Positions 20,870 to 32,893 of a DNA stretch of 64,000 bases are shown in pieces. Location of the stretch: NCBI GenBank assembly GCA_037903355.1, contig JBAJFE010000004.1, forward strand, positions 6,308,001 to 6,372,000, given 5' to 3'. The DNA comes from Trichuris trichiura. Its lineage: Eukaryota; Nematoda; Enoplea; Trichinellida; Trichuridae. A model generated the notes under the pieces. The model was not told the DNA's origin. It ran no database searches and saw nothing but the letters and a program-made list of their open reading frames with translations. A program made the position numbers and the translations under genes. Position 1 is the stretch's first letter; each line of letters begins with the position of its first letter.

Positions 20870-23800
20870 ATGGCAGCGCTGGAAGCTGAACTTCGCCAGT
20901 TGAAAGAAAGTCAGCAAACATTATTAAAAGATATAGCTGCTTTGAATGTAACCAATACTTTCCTGCTTACATAAATTTCGTTCAAAGTTTTATTGCAGGT
21001 AAAATTTCGTCAAGAATATGCGCATCTCCGTGAACGTCTGCTCGATGCGAGACTTCACCAAAATGTGAGTACTGTTGTGCTTCATCTGTCTACTGATGTT
21101 CATCAGAGATGCTTTGATAAAGCTTTCTTCTTGGCTTTAAACTTAAAAAGTCTGATTTCAAATCAGTTTTTTTGCAATTGAACTATCTGAAAATGGGATG
21201 TCTTGCAACGGGCGCATAATTTCTCATTATGGCAGGTTGCTGTAAACCCGTTTGTATTGAAAAATCAAAGGAGTAAAAAATTTAACTTTCAATTCAGTCT
21301 GATTTTTTCGCTTTGAACCAAAAACTAGAAAGCACCGAAAACTCTGAATTTTTTACTCTTTAATTCTTCATTAATCAAGCCAACTGATTTATTGAATAAT
21401 TCACTTTATAGTGCGTAGAATACAAGGCAAGTTGTCTGTTCGAACAGGAGGCGGCCGAACTGTCTGGCCTTGAGCAGGAGCTTAATGCTTTTGAAGGACA
21501 AATGCGTTACCAGCTGAATGACAATCTAAACGAATTTGAAGAATATGTTGGAAAAATCTTAGAAAAGGTAATGCTTCATACGAACAGTAAAGGGGAAATG
21601 AATTAGCATTAAGTCTTTTCCCTGCCACTGATGAGTTTTCGGATCTTGTTATCTAGTCGTTCCATTTTCATACTGTAACCTCTTGACCTCGCTTAAAAAT
21701 GTAGGATCATCTCGCTAGTGCGTGAAATGCTTTGAATTTCCTTGGTCGGTTTTCTTCTTTTCTGCTAAGCGAACGAAGTTGCTTATCGGTTTTGCGCTTG
21801 TCAGATGACAAGGTGAGAAGTGCAGGCTCCATGCTTGTGTGTAGGTCTTAGAGTTGTATTTAGGTATCGCGATTTACCTTCCTGGTAGGTCTGCCCCCTG
21901 GTGTTTCCTTTCCTTATTAGTATAAGGCATCAGTGAGTATTTGTTTCTTGCTCTCATTTATGGTTAGGTTAAAAGCACGTAATCATTTGTGCAAATGCCA
22001 TTTCGGCAGGAAAGCTTTGGGCTAGCGACTTCGAATACATAGCTTTTCAGAACGGCATGGTCAAACTTCATAATAGATGGAGACCTTTATTTTGCGGTTG
22101 TTTCTCTTTTGAGTGAAGCAAAAATTTTGGGTCTAGTATGTTGTCCCCCCACCGGAAATTGAGACGGCTACTTCAAAGCGTAATCTGCGAATCTATAGCG
22201 TAATAAATGGTTATTATCGGCACAACGGGACGGACGTTATTGTCAGGTTTAGTGAAAGCATGGAATCTAGCAGGTGCGCATGCGTTGAAGTTACGGGAAA
22301 CACAATGGGGCCTGCAGGTGTTCAAGCTGAGACGTCGTGTAGGAATTCATGAAAAACATCGCAGGTCAACTTTCCGACCTGAGGCGTGCCTTGGTAGGCA
22401 GAGTAAATCTCATTCTGCGTTATGTCTGTCCTGGGATCTAGTGACAACTTCCCATCGACAAGTGGAGGCACTGTAAGGTGGCACTGACGCCTTCTGCCTG
22501 ATTAGGTACACCCGAGTGAACCCGTCGGATGCGCCTCCAGCGAAATCGACGCGTCGCCTTCGTCAGGCTGAGCGCCTGTGTTAGCAGTACGTATGCTTTT
22601 TCCCTTTTTGCGTTAGTCAATGCTCGCGTGTTCAGTGATCGCTAAATAACGTTACTTTGCGCTATGCTTCTTGTCGTTTGCGCCACGGTCAAAACTGCAA
22701 AACGCAACAGCAGCAACGAACACGCGTCATGTGAAGGTTTAAGCTTAGGCTAGAGCAGGACAGGATGGCCGGCAGGGTTATAGGACGCGCTTGGAAACAA
22801 TTATCAGAACGGCCAACTGTTTCCAGATGTGCAGCGTTCCTCCGCTGATACGCATCGCTCGCATGTGTACACAGTGAACAATAGCTTAGGTCACCCATTG
22901 TTCAGGTGACGTGGTAATGATCACGTGACCGCCTTTGAAGTTGCCGTCTCAACTTCCGGTGGGAAGACAACATACAAGACCCAAAATGTTTTTTGTCATT
23001 CCGAAATTTTCGGATTCGCCACAACACATCTCCAGTAGACAAACAAAGAGCTTTTTGTTGGTAAAGATTAACACAGAAACTATGAGGCTTCGTTTCATAA
23101 TGGCTAGCTGAGTGCAATAAAAATTATAAAGACTGGAGAATGGCTAATAGAGTTTTATATGGAAGTAAAAATTTTGTGAAGCGGTTTCAGAGCATTTGTC
23201 CTCAGAGGTTTGACCTTTCTGAGGGTAAATTAAAGGCTCTTGTACATGTTTTTCTTTGTATCGGAATGGTAGAGTTTCATGATATATAGACTTTGTTTAC
23301 GGTGAGTACTTTTACGGAAATGGACTTTATTAACACCGCACCCTATGGGTTTTTGACCATCACCCAAAGTCAGCGGTCTAAGTAGGAGTGAATGACAGCT
23401 TAACACGTTAATAATTAACGATTCCATGGTGATAAAGTGCATGAATTTCATTGTTCCCTGTTGCTCATTCTGTCACTCTTCCGTTGCAATATTGAACTGC
23501 TTCTTTACTGTGTCATTTCTTCGTGTTTTTTCAAAGTTTCTGTTCTATTCTTTCGTTTCCATTTTTCATGTTTCTAGTTTCATTTTCTGTAATTCCCCAT
23601 GCTGCTTCGTTTTTTAATTTTTTATGTTTTGTTCCTATCTGTCACTGTTGCTAGTTACGATTTTCATACTTAACCATTTATTGTTCGTTTTTCATACTTA
23701 TGTACAAGCAAAAATGATTTTTTCATATTCCATTTTTAAAGGGTTACTTCATGAATCCTGTTCCATTTTCATAGCTACTCAATTTCGTACAGTTAATTTT

Positions 23801-26800
23801 ACTAGAAACTGCAAGCAAGTGAAGAAAGAACAGTTGTTAACAGTTGTCCGACCAAACTGCGCTGACCTCTACCCTTTAATCATGTTTATATATTGGATTG
23901 CATCTAATATAAAGGGCTTCCTTAATTTATCTGTTATGGGCAATGTATGAAATCAGGCATTCTATAGAAGGCCTAAAATCTTTAGGTGATATATGAAACA
24001 CTTAATTTTTTACACATGTCCTAGGCGTTTTATAAAATGCCTAATGGCAAACCGGCAGAGTATTAACTGGATTTTTTTCACCTATACCGCTACAAGCCTA
24101 CAGTGGCGACACTTACAGGACAAAATGGGTTGTTTTCGCTGATTTGCTGATTACAATTCCCTTCTATCTTGCCTTAGGTTTAGGGTAGGGTGTAACATGA
24201 AAAATGTCTTGATAAGGATATGAGAAAAGTTGGATGCTTTGATCGTAGAACTTTACCGGCTATCGTCTTCTGCCCGGCCTAAGCCAAAACATAAGGGGAG
24301 CACACCTCGCCCCGCAGGTGTCGCCACTGTATGTGTGCCGGTGGTTGCGCACATCCACGACCCCAAAGCGGGAGCAACCTGTTTGCGAAGGGCGTTTTTC
24401 CTAGGCGAGGAAGTAAATCTTTGCGACGTCGCCGGACACCCGCGCTGGCCGCGGGCCAAATCTCCTGACGGCCGCTGATCCCCAACCTGTGCCCGTCGTG
24501 TGGTCAACGCGCAGGTCAGGGAAGGGTATATAAGCGCGCCGCTCAGAGCACGAGGGATTCAGGCTTTCTCCAACTTTGCTACGGACCTTTCTGTACCGTT
24601 GTTCTCATAGGCAGCGAAGCTTTACGACCGTTCATCGGCAACCGCTTGAAGCGCACAGTTGGTTTACGGTATCAGAGGAACTATAACCACAAAAGTCTCT
24701 ACTTTCAATATGTGGTTCACATTCTGCCCAAATACTGTTTGGCATTCTATAGAGTTGCTAAGCAAAGTATACATTTTATTAAAGTAATACGCGTATTGAA
24801 TACTTCGCATAAAGAGGTCATGCATTTTGTAGAATGCTGACATTTCATACATTGACTATAACACGTCTAAAAGAAGGTTTTCAAGGGGGCGCCAGCACTA
24901 TCTGATGCCCTGGAAGACTATAGGGGGTGCTGGAAGGCTGGTGCGGGCTCTAGGCAAGTTAACTCGCCACAGCAAAAGAAGCAATCGAAAGTGCTGGATC
25001 CTTTCAGCCTATCAGTCTTACCGGAACTTCGCAAAAACTGGTAAAAAAATGCAAGTTGTTAAGGTTTCACTTTTACGTGATTTCTCACTGGAGGTCAGTC
25101 ACCTAGACTGCGCGCAGATTACAGTTAGGCTGCATTAGCTGTTGTGTTGGGCGAACCTGTTGGAGTCCACACATATCACGCGTGCGGGGGCTTAACGGTT
25201 GCAATTACACGGAAACCGCGATTGCAGACCGATTTCGTCCTGGCTGCTGCGCGCCAACAATGAATTGCATCGCATAAAGTTTGCAGTGCATGCGTTGAAT
25301 TTCTTTTGCACTGCATCGCATACATGCATCATATTCTGTACAGGTCCACCCTTCATATTTTCAGTTTTTGCTTTGGGTAGTAGAGATTCAGCGTTCAGGA
25401 CAGACCTGTGCCTTGTCATCTATCACTACCTACGAAAACAAAAGTAGTCTGGAAACTACCACACGGCTTTCCGTTTTTTTGCAAACCCGCATAACATTTG
25501 TTAGACCGTACTGACTAAAAATTTCAAAAACGTATGAGCTGAACAGTCATACTAGCACTGTGCTCACGCTTCACTGAAAAAATTGTCCGACGTTGTCAGA
25601 TATGGGGCTGGACACTCATTAAATGCGGAAAGAGTCGTTCTACTTTCTGTTTCCACGCTCTGGAGACAGAAAGAAATTGATTCCGTACGTCAGGGGCAAA
25701 AAACATTTTCAACTAAGCAAGTTTAACTGGGTTAACCAATCAGCATCGTGGCGCATAAACTAATCAGCACAGGCAAAGGTACACCAATTACCGTTGGTTT
25801 AAAATGGACTAATCGTAATTGCCACACGTCTCTCCAACCTGCTTTATAGGTAGTTGGACTATTAGCATTGATGAAACGTGGACCAATAACCACTGACCAG
25901 GGGGCTTTTGTGTCGTACGGTTAACGTCATGATTCGTATTAGTCAACTTTATTTATATATTTAAGAAATACAGTTTGGAACCATCGCCTATTCTTTTCCA
26001 TTTCTCCAGTTTTTTATGAGCTCAGAAAATCCTGGTATGGCGGTTAAAGCAGACAAAAATGGAGGTAAATCATAGGCTGATGATATCTCATTTTATTCAT
26101 GTCAGAGATAAAGGAGCAGAAAGAATGTTCTGGGCGAATAGTAGCAGGAGAGAAAGTATATGGGGGCACTGGCTCGGAAAACGTTGAGAAATCGTAAATC
26201 ATAGATTACTTTCATGACAAAATTCTTGACTGAAAAACGTTTGCACAGCGGCCTGAAACCAGAATAAAATGCACTGGAAAAATAACAAGGTGACTGCCAT
26301 TTTCTACCTCTGGAAAGGATGGAGCCATGCGAAAGCTTCAGTTGTAGTTGTTTGTTGTCCGTAGGAGCGATCCCCCTCCCCTATAAGAACCCCTTTCATC
26401 TCCAGCGCTACCTCAGAACCGTTGACCGCCTCCTTTGAAAAATTTAAGTCCAGAGGAATGATCTCTGGCCCATGCCAAATGTTCCACCACCCTACGCAAT
26501 CTTCCAGCGCTCCTTGAGAATCAGAGGACTAGCTGATCTTTCGAGTTTTCCTTGATGACGATTACTTTTGCAACTTATTTTTCTAAACGCAGTAATTAAA
26601 AACAGTCTTTTTAAAGGAATAGATTATATTCCCCGCTAAGTCATTCTGAGGAAGTACACTTTAATAAAAGCCCTGCCTTTTCAGACTCATTCTGTGGACA
26701 TTCTCATTAGCGAACTTGAAGATGCACGTAAGAGAACAGGATTCAATTATCTTTTCAAGCGCTGCTGCTTTCGAGTGTTCTTGTTTGTCATGCAAATATC

Positions 26801-27085
26801 AATCATGGGAATGATCTCAGCGTATCGTTTCATTGCACCGTTTATAGAGACAAAGTAAGTCAAACCAAGAACATATTTTAATTTTAATAGTAAGCCTATG
26901 GTACTTGCAAACTTTTCTTAATGGAAAAGTAATAATACAATTACCATCGATTGTCAGTACGCAACCTGTTAGGAAATTTTTAAGGCATTTACAAAAAGCA
27001 CGCGTGTAGGATTCAGTATTTTATAATCTTCAGATTTCCCGCTGATATATCTGATAACTATTCAACGATTTTGTGGAAAGAATAG
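20870..27085 (+). CDS. Unrecognised coiled-coil protein with one membrane segment
   Basis: Five exons join in frame with consensus sites: 20,870-20,947; 20,999-21,064; 21,412-21,567; 26,685-26,854; 27,034-27,085. They encode 173 residues from the ATG at 20,870 (context AAAAAAATGG) to TAG. Residues 1 to about 115 are charged, Leu/Glu-rich and probably coiled coil (MAALEAELRQLKESQQ at the start, then QEAAELSGLEQELNAFEGQ). Residues about 125-150, FRVFLFVMQISIMGMISAYR, form one hydrophobic segment preceded by basic KRCC. The tail of about 20 residues is acidic. This fits a tail-anchored or single-pass membrane protein with a cytosolic coiled coil. I do not recognise the family. The 5.1-kb fourth intron is far larger than the others and holds a GC-rich TATA-bearing block near 24.5 kb, so it is also possible that two genes are being joined. 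Phases agree across it. Confidence 0.65.
22735..22790 (-). repeat. Dispersed repeat, copy 2
   Basis: On the minus strand GCCGGCCATCCTGTCCTGC is followed by TCTAGCCTAAGCTTAAACC, matching the copy at 5,529-5,592. Only the core is preserved. Confidence 0.6.
24240..24620 (+). promoter_or_regulatory. GC-rich block with TATA box, possible promoter or solo LTR
   Basis: A strikingly GC-rich stretch in AT-rich surroundings ends in GGGTATATAAGCGCGCC at about 24,525-24,541, followed 25-35 bases later by CAGAGCACGAGGGATTC, a plausible start region. A degenerate CCTAAGCC...ACATAAGG similar to the dispersed repeat lies at its left edge. It could be an LTR-type promoter left by a retroelement or a host promoter. 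I found no matching second LTR in the window. Confidence 0.4.
25190..25335 (-). repeat. Diverged dispersed repeat, copy A
   Basis: Read on the minus strand, this matches 35,490-35,620 on the plus strand: GCAAAAGAAATTCAACG, CTGCAAACTTTATGCGAT, GGCGCGCAG and GCGGTTTCCGT appear in the same order. Noncoding; family unknown. Confidence 0.6.
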
Positions 27086-30030
27086 TCTCGCCGTGCAGCG
27101 GAAAACTGAGAGCAAAGTACTAGCTGAGCAGCTTGCTACCGTAGGGAGTCGCTCACAAGCACTAGAAGAGGTCGATCTCAATTCCAAAAGATCTGCGAAA
27201 ATTAGCAGAGGGATCAAGGTGACCTCAACTGCTACAGAGGGCTGTATCTGCTGTGATATTCAGAGCTGACTTGAGAGCTCCGGTAACGGGTGGAACCACA
27301 ACAACAACTTCCTTTTACTCAATGCGTCGAAGAGAGCGAAATACCTAACTACCAACCACAAAAAACGACAGTCGAAGAAGCGAACGCATGCAGCAGGCAA
27401 CGAGAGGCCTATCGTGCAATTGGCAGTTTGCCAAACGTGCGTCATCCTGACGTTTCAGCTTGCGTTCCTTAACAGCATGAAGAAATGAAGGAAAGGGCAT
27501 AGATAAAATGTGAAGCCTTCCTAAACCGTTCTATTATTGCGAAACTGCCACTCATCCTCGAAGTGCTATCACTGAGTCAAGAAAGCAAAGAAGCTCAGAT
27601 ATCTGTCGCTCTATAATTACTACCATCTAGCAATTTCTGTTGAATTCACGGAACCCTGTTATGGGTTACTTTATTCCTCTGTGCGTATGTATCGTTGTGG
27701 TTCCCATACACGGAGTTGTACATTTTATCTCAAAATGGAGTTTCTGTATTCTAAAGCAGGCTTGTGTAAACTGATTTTCCTCCGCCGTAGGAAAACTGAA
27801 GAGTATAACCTAACTAGGACTGTCTCTATGAATCATTGAAGTTCAGTAGGGTCTAATCGTCGTTCTAAATCCATTTATGTTTCTTTTTAGCCGCTTTTTA
27901 ATGGTGGCTCTCCGTATGAGGGCTGAAATCAGCTCCATACCATCTTGTTAAATTTTACTTTACAGCTGAGCCTGGACATATATCTGAACCTAAGAGAGTA
28001 TTGAACCAACGGGAAGGTCGAGGATGACTGCGACGAAACCTCCGTAGTTCAGTTCGGCATTACATGCATTATGTCTCGATTCTCGATGATTTTGACTTAC
28101 GATTGAACGTCCAGAACGAAATAGCACCTTAAGTCGACAATTCCTGTACATTTAAAAGCAAGCATGCTCAGCCGCGTGCTGAAAGACTACTCCACCAGAC
28201 TAGAAACCGAAGTGCCGCAGGGGTAAAAGCGTTTCCACCCTAACCTACTTACAAATCAGCTAGGAAAGCGTAACTGTATTGCGGTCAGATTTAAAATCCT
28301 CAGACTTCATTGCAATGTCTACATCAAGATTTTAAATTCATTAAGCCACTGAGAAAGAAATTTTTTTTACGCTAGTTAAAGTACTCTTCAGCTGTCCTCT
28401 GCATATCTTGTCGTCTGTGAATTTTGGTTCTCGAAGGTGCTGCTTCAGATTTCTTAACAAAAAATAATTACTGGAGGAGAAAGTGGGCACTGGGGGCGGG
28501 GGAGGCGGCTGATCTGATCAACCCCGCTTTCCTGGACCACGTGCAAAACCGTTGGCCTGAGAGCAGAAGCGTCGTTTTGCACAAGCACGAGTTTGCCTGG
28601 GACCTTCCTCGACGTCTTTCTCTAATTGTCTCCAACCTGAAAAGTACATTTGTACAATACTCTGCCATAAGAGTGAGTAAATCCATGATCTGTATAACCA
28701 ATCAAAAAGATTCCTTCAGCATCCCAAAAGATCGATGCCAAAACCTTTTTACTCAGAACCTAATTCAGGCCCTTAACTGTCTTGAATAATGAGCATGCTT
28801 CCACTGCATTCTTTACTGCTAACATTCAGAGCAGCAGCGACTGAGCCACAACTCATAACCAGTCATCACGTACTCATTAAGTTCTTCTGTTTTTCAAACA
28901 GCTATAGGATTTCTTTCGAGTGTCGTCAGCGAAGTTTCCACTCCAAAGGGGAAGCGTTTGAATACGCAAAGGGCGCTAACCTTTAGCAACTTCAAGCAAC
29001 AATGCAGAATGTTTTGAACCGTTCTACGAGAAAGCTTATTCCGTGCCAAAATATTTGCAGTCGACATTGCCCTGTTGTGCAGAACCATCTTTTCCGCCAC
29101 TGTAAAATGTTCACCTGAGGTGGCTTCAATTGGCTGACCAAATTTTGCCATTCTGTAACCCCCGTATAAAAAGCCCACTGTTGAATATTTATTCCCGTTG
29201 GTTCAGTTAACACGAGTAAAGCGAAAGAAAGGAGAAAGACGGAGAAAAACGCAAGAAGACAAGCCAGCTACAGTAATAACTGCTACAATAATGTATGAAA
29301 GTGAGGCAGCGTGTTTCATCAGTAAAAATGTTTGCTGTGATAGACAGTGCTACTCTCAGCAGCCACTATTAATAAACAGACGTAGAAAACAGCAGCAGAC
29401 TTTGATATGCCAATTGTTTACTAATCCTCAAATGACTGTCCAGTCCTTGATTCACCGGACTTTATGTCGTCATTTCATAATGATGCTGAATTCAGAGTTA
29501 AGCACATGAAAACTCTGCATTCTCACCAAAGCTTTTACTTGGTCGACTGTTCGACTCAGAAAAATGCCCTGAAAAATGCATATTATTCACCGTAATACTC
29601 AGTTTTTGCCGTGTGCACTTGTTCATATTCGCATATTTGCCTTTTATACATCCACTTCAGCAGTTAAATTGCTTCTTCTTCATCAGCAGTAGACGTTTTC
29701 AGTGTATGATTCATTGGCGAGCTTACTAAGTCCGTCGCAGGCGTGTGGACTAGTAATATTAGTACTGCAGCACAGTTGCACCAAGATATTGCAATCTTAT
29801 CTGCCCTAAGATTAAATAGACATTTAGAACGGCATTTCAAATGAGCAGTATATCCACTTGTTTCATGGCCTTCTTGAGCAACAGTTTCTTTCTTCGCTCT
29901 CACGTAGTCCCATGCGAATAGTAGCAATACTGGGAAGTCATTTTACCTAGGTTCTTCCTTATGAAGTGGAAGATTCTGTGACGGACAGGACCCCCTTTTC
30001 CAAAGCGTTTTTTCAGTGTAAAACACACTT
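27086..30030. other. No recognisable gene
   Basis: Several open frames of 60-120 codons occur (28,424-28,789 plus; 29,178-28,894 minus). The latter has VLHNRAMSTANILARNKLSRR, which looks like a helix-turn-helix fragment of a transposase, but nothing firm can be said. Confidence 0.4.
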
Positions 30031-30042
30031 CTCTCATTCAGC

Positions 30043-30084
30043 CACTGACGACGTGTATAGGTTCTCACCGGAAAGCTCCAGTGA
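30043..30084 (+). ncRNA. Possible decayed hammerhead-like motif
   Basis: CACTGACGACG matches the start of the 4.7-kb copy exactly, and CCGGAAAGCTCCAGTG matches its end. The stretch between them forms only an imperfect GTG/CAC stem. Probably a relic. Confidence 0.35.
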
Positions 30085-32624
30085 AATAAAACGCTTTCAA
30101 AAACGGGACTCCGTCCGTCGAAGAATGTTTTACTTTACGAAAGTTTATTGTCCCGCAAAGAAATGCTATGTGTTCAAAGTTCTTTTTTATACCGTTGTAA
30201 GAAACAAAATATATGTACTATTTCGGCGTACCAACGAGCGAAAAGTTTCCATTTTTAGGGTTCGACAGGCAGCAACCATATTGGGAATATGCTGCTGTGT
30301 GTATTGGCACTTTAGTAAAGGAGGATGAAGCGAAAGTAAGGTCATTACGGTCGAAAGTAGTCTTTACGTTTGTATGTACCGATCAATTTTACTTAAGTAA
30401 TCTATCTTATATGAAGCTAACTGAGTAAAAACAGACTGAACAGTTAGTAGGCTTATTAGTACTGTAACAGTAAAGGCTGATCTCAAAGTTTAAACCAGCA
30501 AATTAAACGAAAAAGCAGTTCATTTTTAAAAGGGCATAAATTTTCAAAAGTCAGTGTTTGAACTTTCCTTGGAAAATTACTGGAGAATTTCAGTTTGGAC
30601 AATTTTTCTCAGACTTTTAAAGTAGGGTAATTCCATTCAAACTAAATCGATTTTAACACTAGTAGGCACAAAATGAAAGGAAAAGTACAAGTAGCGTAGT
30701 TCTGAGTATCTAAAAAATTGGCTGTATTCCTTCACCTAATAACAGACAGAAGGCAAAAGAATGGAGAACAGCTAATTATGCATGCACGTAACCGGCAGGA
30801 AGGTACTTTTGAACAGACGATGAAAATGTCGAAATTGGTGACGGTCACTTCTAACGGTTGTATCCGGACAAACAAATAGAGATCCGCTGCATGTTTGATC
30901 ACTTCGTAGCATATTAAACAAGCAGCCGAAGGTGGGATATGTGCCTCCGTTAACGTCCTTAGTAGAAGAAGATAAAGGCTTGCACATGCCGTATAACACT
31001 GCCAGTTTTAAGATTCAGGAAAGCACAGCATTGATGAAGGATCGTTGCTTCGCGTAGTAAGTGTAGTTTTGAACAATGCTGCATAAAGCAGCCGCTTAAA
31101 CAGTTGACAAGACTCCCTTGTTGGACGTTACAGTTCAACATCATATTGACGAAATGAGCAAGAATGTTAAAGACGCGTTATATGACTTCTTACAGTGCAC
31201 TAAATTTTATTGCAGCTGGATGAATTACGCTGCCAGAAAGGAAACATCTATTACTGCCCTGCATTTACTTTATAAAAAGCTGGTGCGGTAACGGGCACGG
31301 TATTGTGTTTTGAATGACTTTTTAGAAAATTAAGTCTGTTGGAAGGTTACGGCTTCGCAGCTAAGCGTAATCGAAATCACTTACTTGGTTACACTGTGCA
31401 AACAGAATAGACGAGTGAACACTTATAAGCAGGTCGACATAAAGGCAGAAATGAAGCAGGCTAGGTTAGCGGTCAGGTTTTAAATAGGGAATGTCTAGAC
31501 GTCGTCGCTGCCACGTCTTTGGATCAGCAATGAATAAGCGGGTCACAAAGTGGCTATGAATGGACGCCGTCTATCATCGTTAATCTTGCCTTTTTTGGAG
31601 ACTGGCGTATATGACGATGGTCGTATTTACGACTAATTTATCTTTATTTGTCAATGTTAGAAGTGTAAAATGATGATCCGGTTTACTAACAGTTTTTGAA
31701 TATTAATTCATGCCAGATATAAGGCAACTGTAAAGAAGCAGGGGTCTCTATGTCGCCGTTTTGGTGCTGGGATGCTTCTTTAGGTGGTTTCTGTCATAGT
31801 TTTTAAAGGTCTACAGCAGATTCGTCATTTGAAGCAAAAAAATTTATTTGTTTTGCATAGAGTAGCTACATATTTTGGACGATTTGCTGGATGTTCGCTA
31901 GATAATAAAATTTTGGTTTGTAAGTTGTTTAGAATGACTTTCTCGCAAAATGCTTGCGATTAATTTTGAAATAATGGTTTCCAGCTTGCACACGCGCAGC
32001 AGGTCCTCATAAAACTGTCCGGAAAGCAACACCGAAATGTCACCGAAGCGACTATTCAGCCATTTTATCCTGAGTGAAGGTTGCACTTTAGCTAATACAA
32101 GGATAGAACTGACGTATTACAGATCTGTTAAACAGTCTGCCCAAACCATTACTAACTGAAGCGTCCATTTTAGCTCATTTTGGCTAAATTGCAACGGGTT
32201 CATGGAGTTAAATTATTTTTGCAAATGTTTTTATTACTTCTTCTGGTTGTACTGAAAATCAGTAAACACTTAAAAGCGGATAATGCTTCTTAGCCACCTG
32301 GCGCTTACCCTAAGTCAATATAGACAGCCAAATATGGGGCAGTTCAATAAAGGGGGGGGGGGTTAAGCCATTTCTAAAGCTTCATAAGTGAAAATGCAAC
32401 GGGTATTTTGCCTGAATGACAAACCTATTTTGCTGCACTGAAGGATTGTCTTATACACCGGCGTCGCACCAAGCAATTAAAGCTACAATTCAGGCATGTG
32501 ATACCTTGCTGTTTTACCGAAAGATATTTTGACGGCGGAACAAAACTGCTTCGTCGATGTGCGCGCTTGTCTGAATGACCAAACGTTCAGTGCTGGTTTA
32601 CATTATGCACACATTGAATTTATT
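30085..32624. other. No recognisable gene
   Basis: Short open frames on both strands with no motif I can name. A run of ten G lies near 32,353-32,362. No paired repeats were noticed. Confidence 0.5.
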
Positions 32625-32678
32625 AATGAAGAAGTTTATTACGGATAATTCCCGTTTATTTATGTATACAGAAGAATT

Positions 32679-32716
32679 CCGGAGCTTTCGGGTCATTTGA
32701 GACCCGTCATCAGCGG
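32679..32716 (-). ncRNA. Hammerhead-ribozyme-like motif, left arm of palindrome
   Basis: Minus strand: CCG, CUGAUGA, C, a perfect 5-bp hairpin GGGUC/GACCC with loop UCAAAU, GAAA, GCUC, CGG. CCG/CGG begins stem I, and predicted cleavage follows GCUC. Stem III is again the minimal AGCU. Confidence 0.75.
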
Positions 32717-32801
32717 TCTTAAGTTGTTGATATGATTCGTGGCAGCGAGTGCCTAAAACATTAGGGCACTCGCTGCCACGAATCATATCAACAACTTAAG
32801 A

Positions 32802-32839
32802 CCGCTGATGACGGGTCTCGAATGACCCGAAAGCTCCGG
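32802..32839 (+). ncRNA. Hammerhead-ribozyme-like motif, right arm of palindrome
   Basis: Plus strand: CCG, CUGAUGA (32,805-32,811), C, GGGUC/GACCC with loop UCGAAU, GAAA (32,829-32,832), GCUC, CGG. It is identical to the left-arm copy except in the loop. All core positions are intact. Confidence 0.75.
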
Positions 32840-32893
32840 AATTCTTCTGTATACATAAATAAACGGGAATTAGCCGTAATAAACTTCTTCATT

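Larger units (their letters stand above)
21568..26684 (+). other. 5.1-kb intron of the coiled-coil gene
   Basis: The intron begins GTAATG and ends TTTTCAG. It holds a copy of the dispersed ATACTGTA-type repeat (22,735-22,790), an AT-rich stretch (23.4-24.0 kb), a GC-rich block with a TATA box (24,240-24,600) and one of two diverged copies of an inverted-pair repeat (25,190-25,335). I see no convincing gene of its own. If the gene model is wrong, the block at 24.5 kb could be a promoter. Confidence 0.5.
32625..32893. repeat. Near-perfect 269-bp palindrome with a hammerhead-like ribozyme on each strand
   Basis: Two arms of about 129 bp, starting AATGAAGAAGTTTATTACGG on the left, mirror each other with only a handful of differences around an 11-base centre (TAAAACATTAG near 32,759). 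Each arm contains one intact hammerhead-like motif whose 3' end faces outward. Such long, well-matched palindromes are unstable, so the structure should be recent or maintained. No coding capacity. Confidence 0.9.

Noticed and set aside
28424..28789. 121-codon open frame
   Set aside because: No start context, splice support or motif; the sequence overlaps an equally long frame on the other strand.
32353..32362. Run of ten G
   Set aside because: A simple homopolymer without partner or context; possibly a sequencing weak spot.
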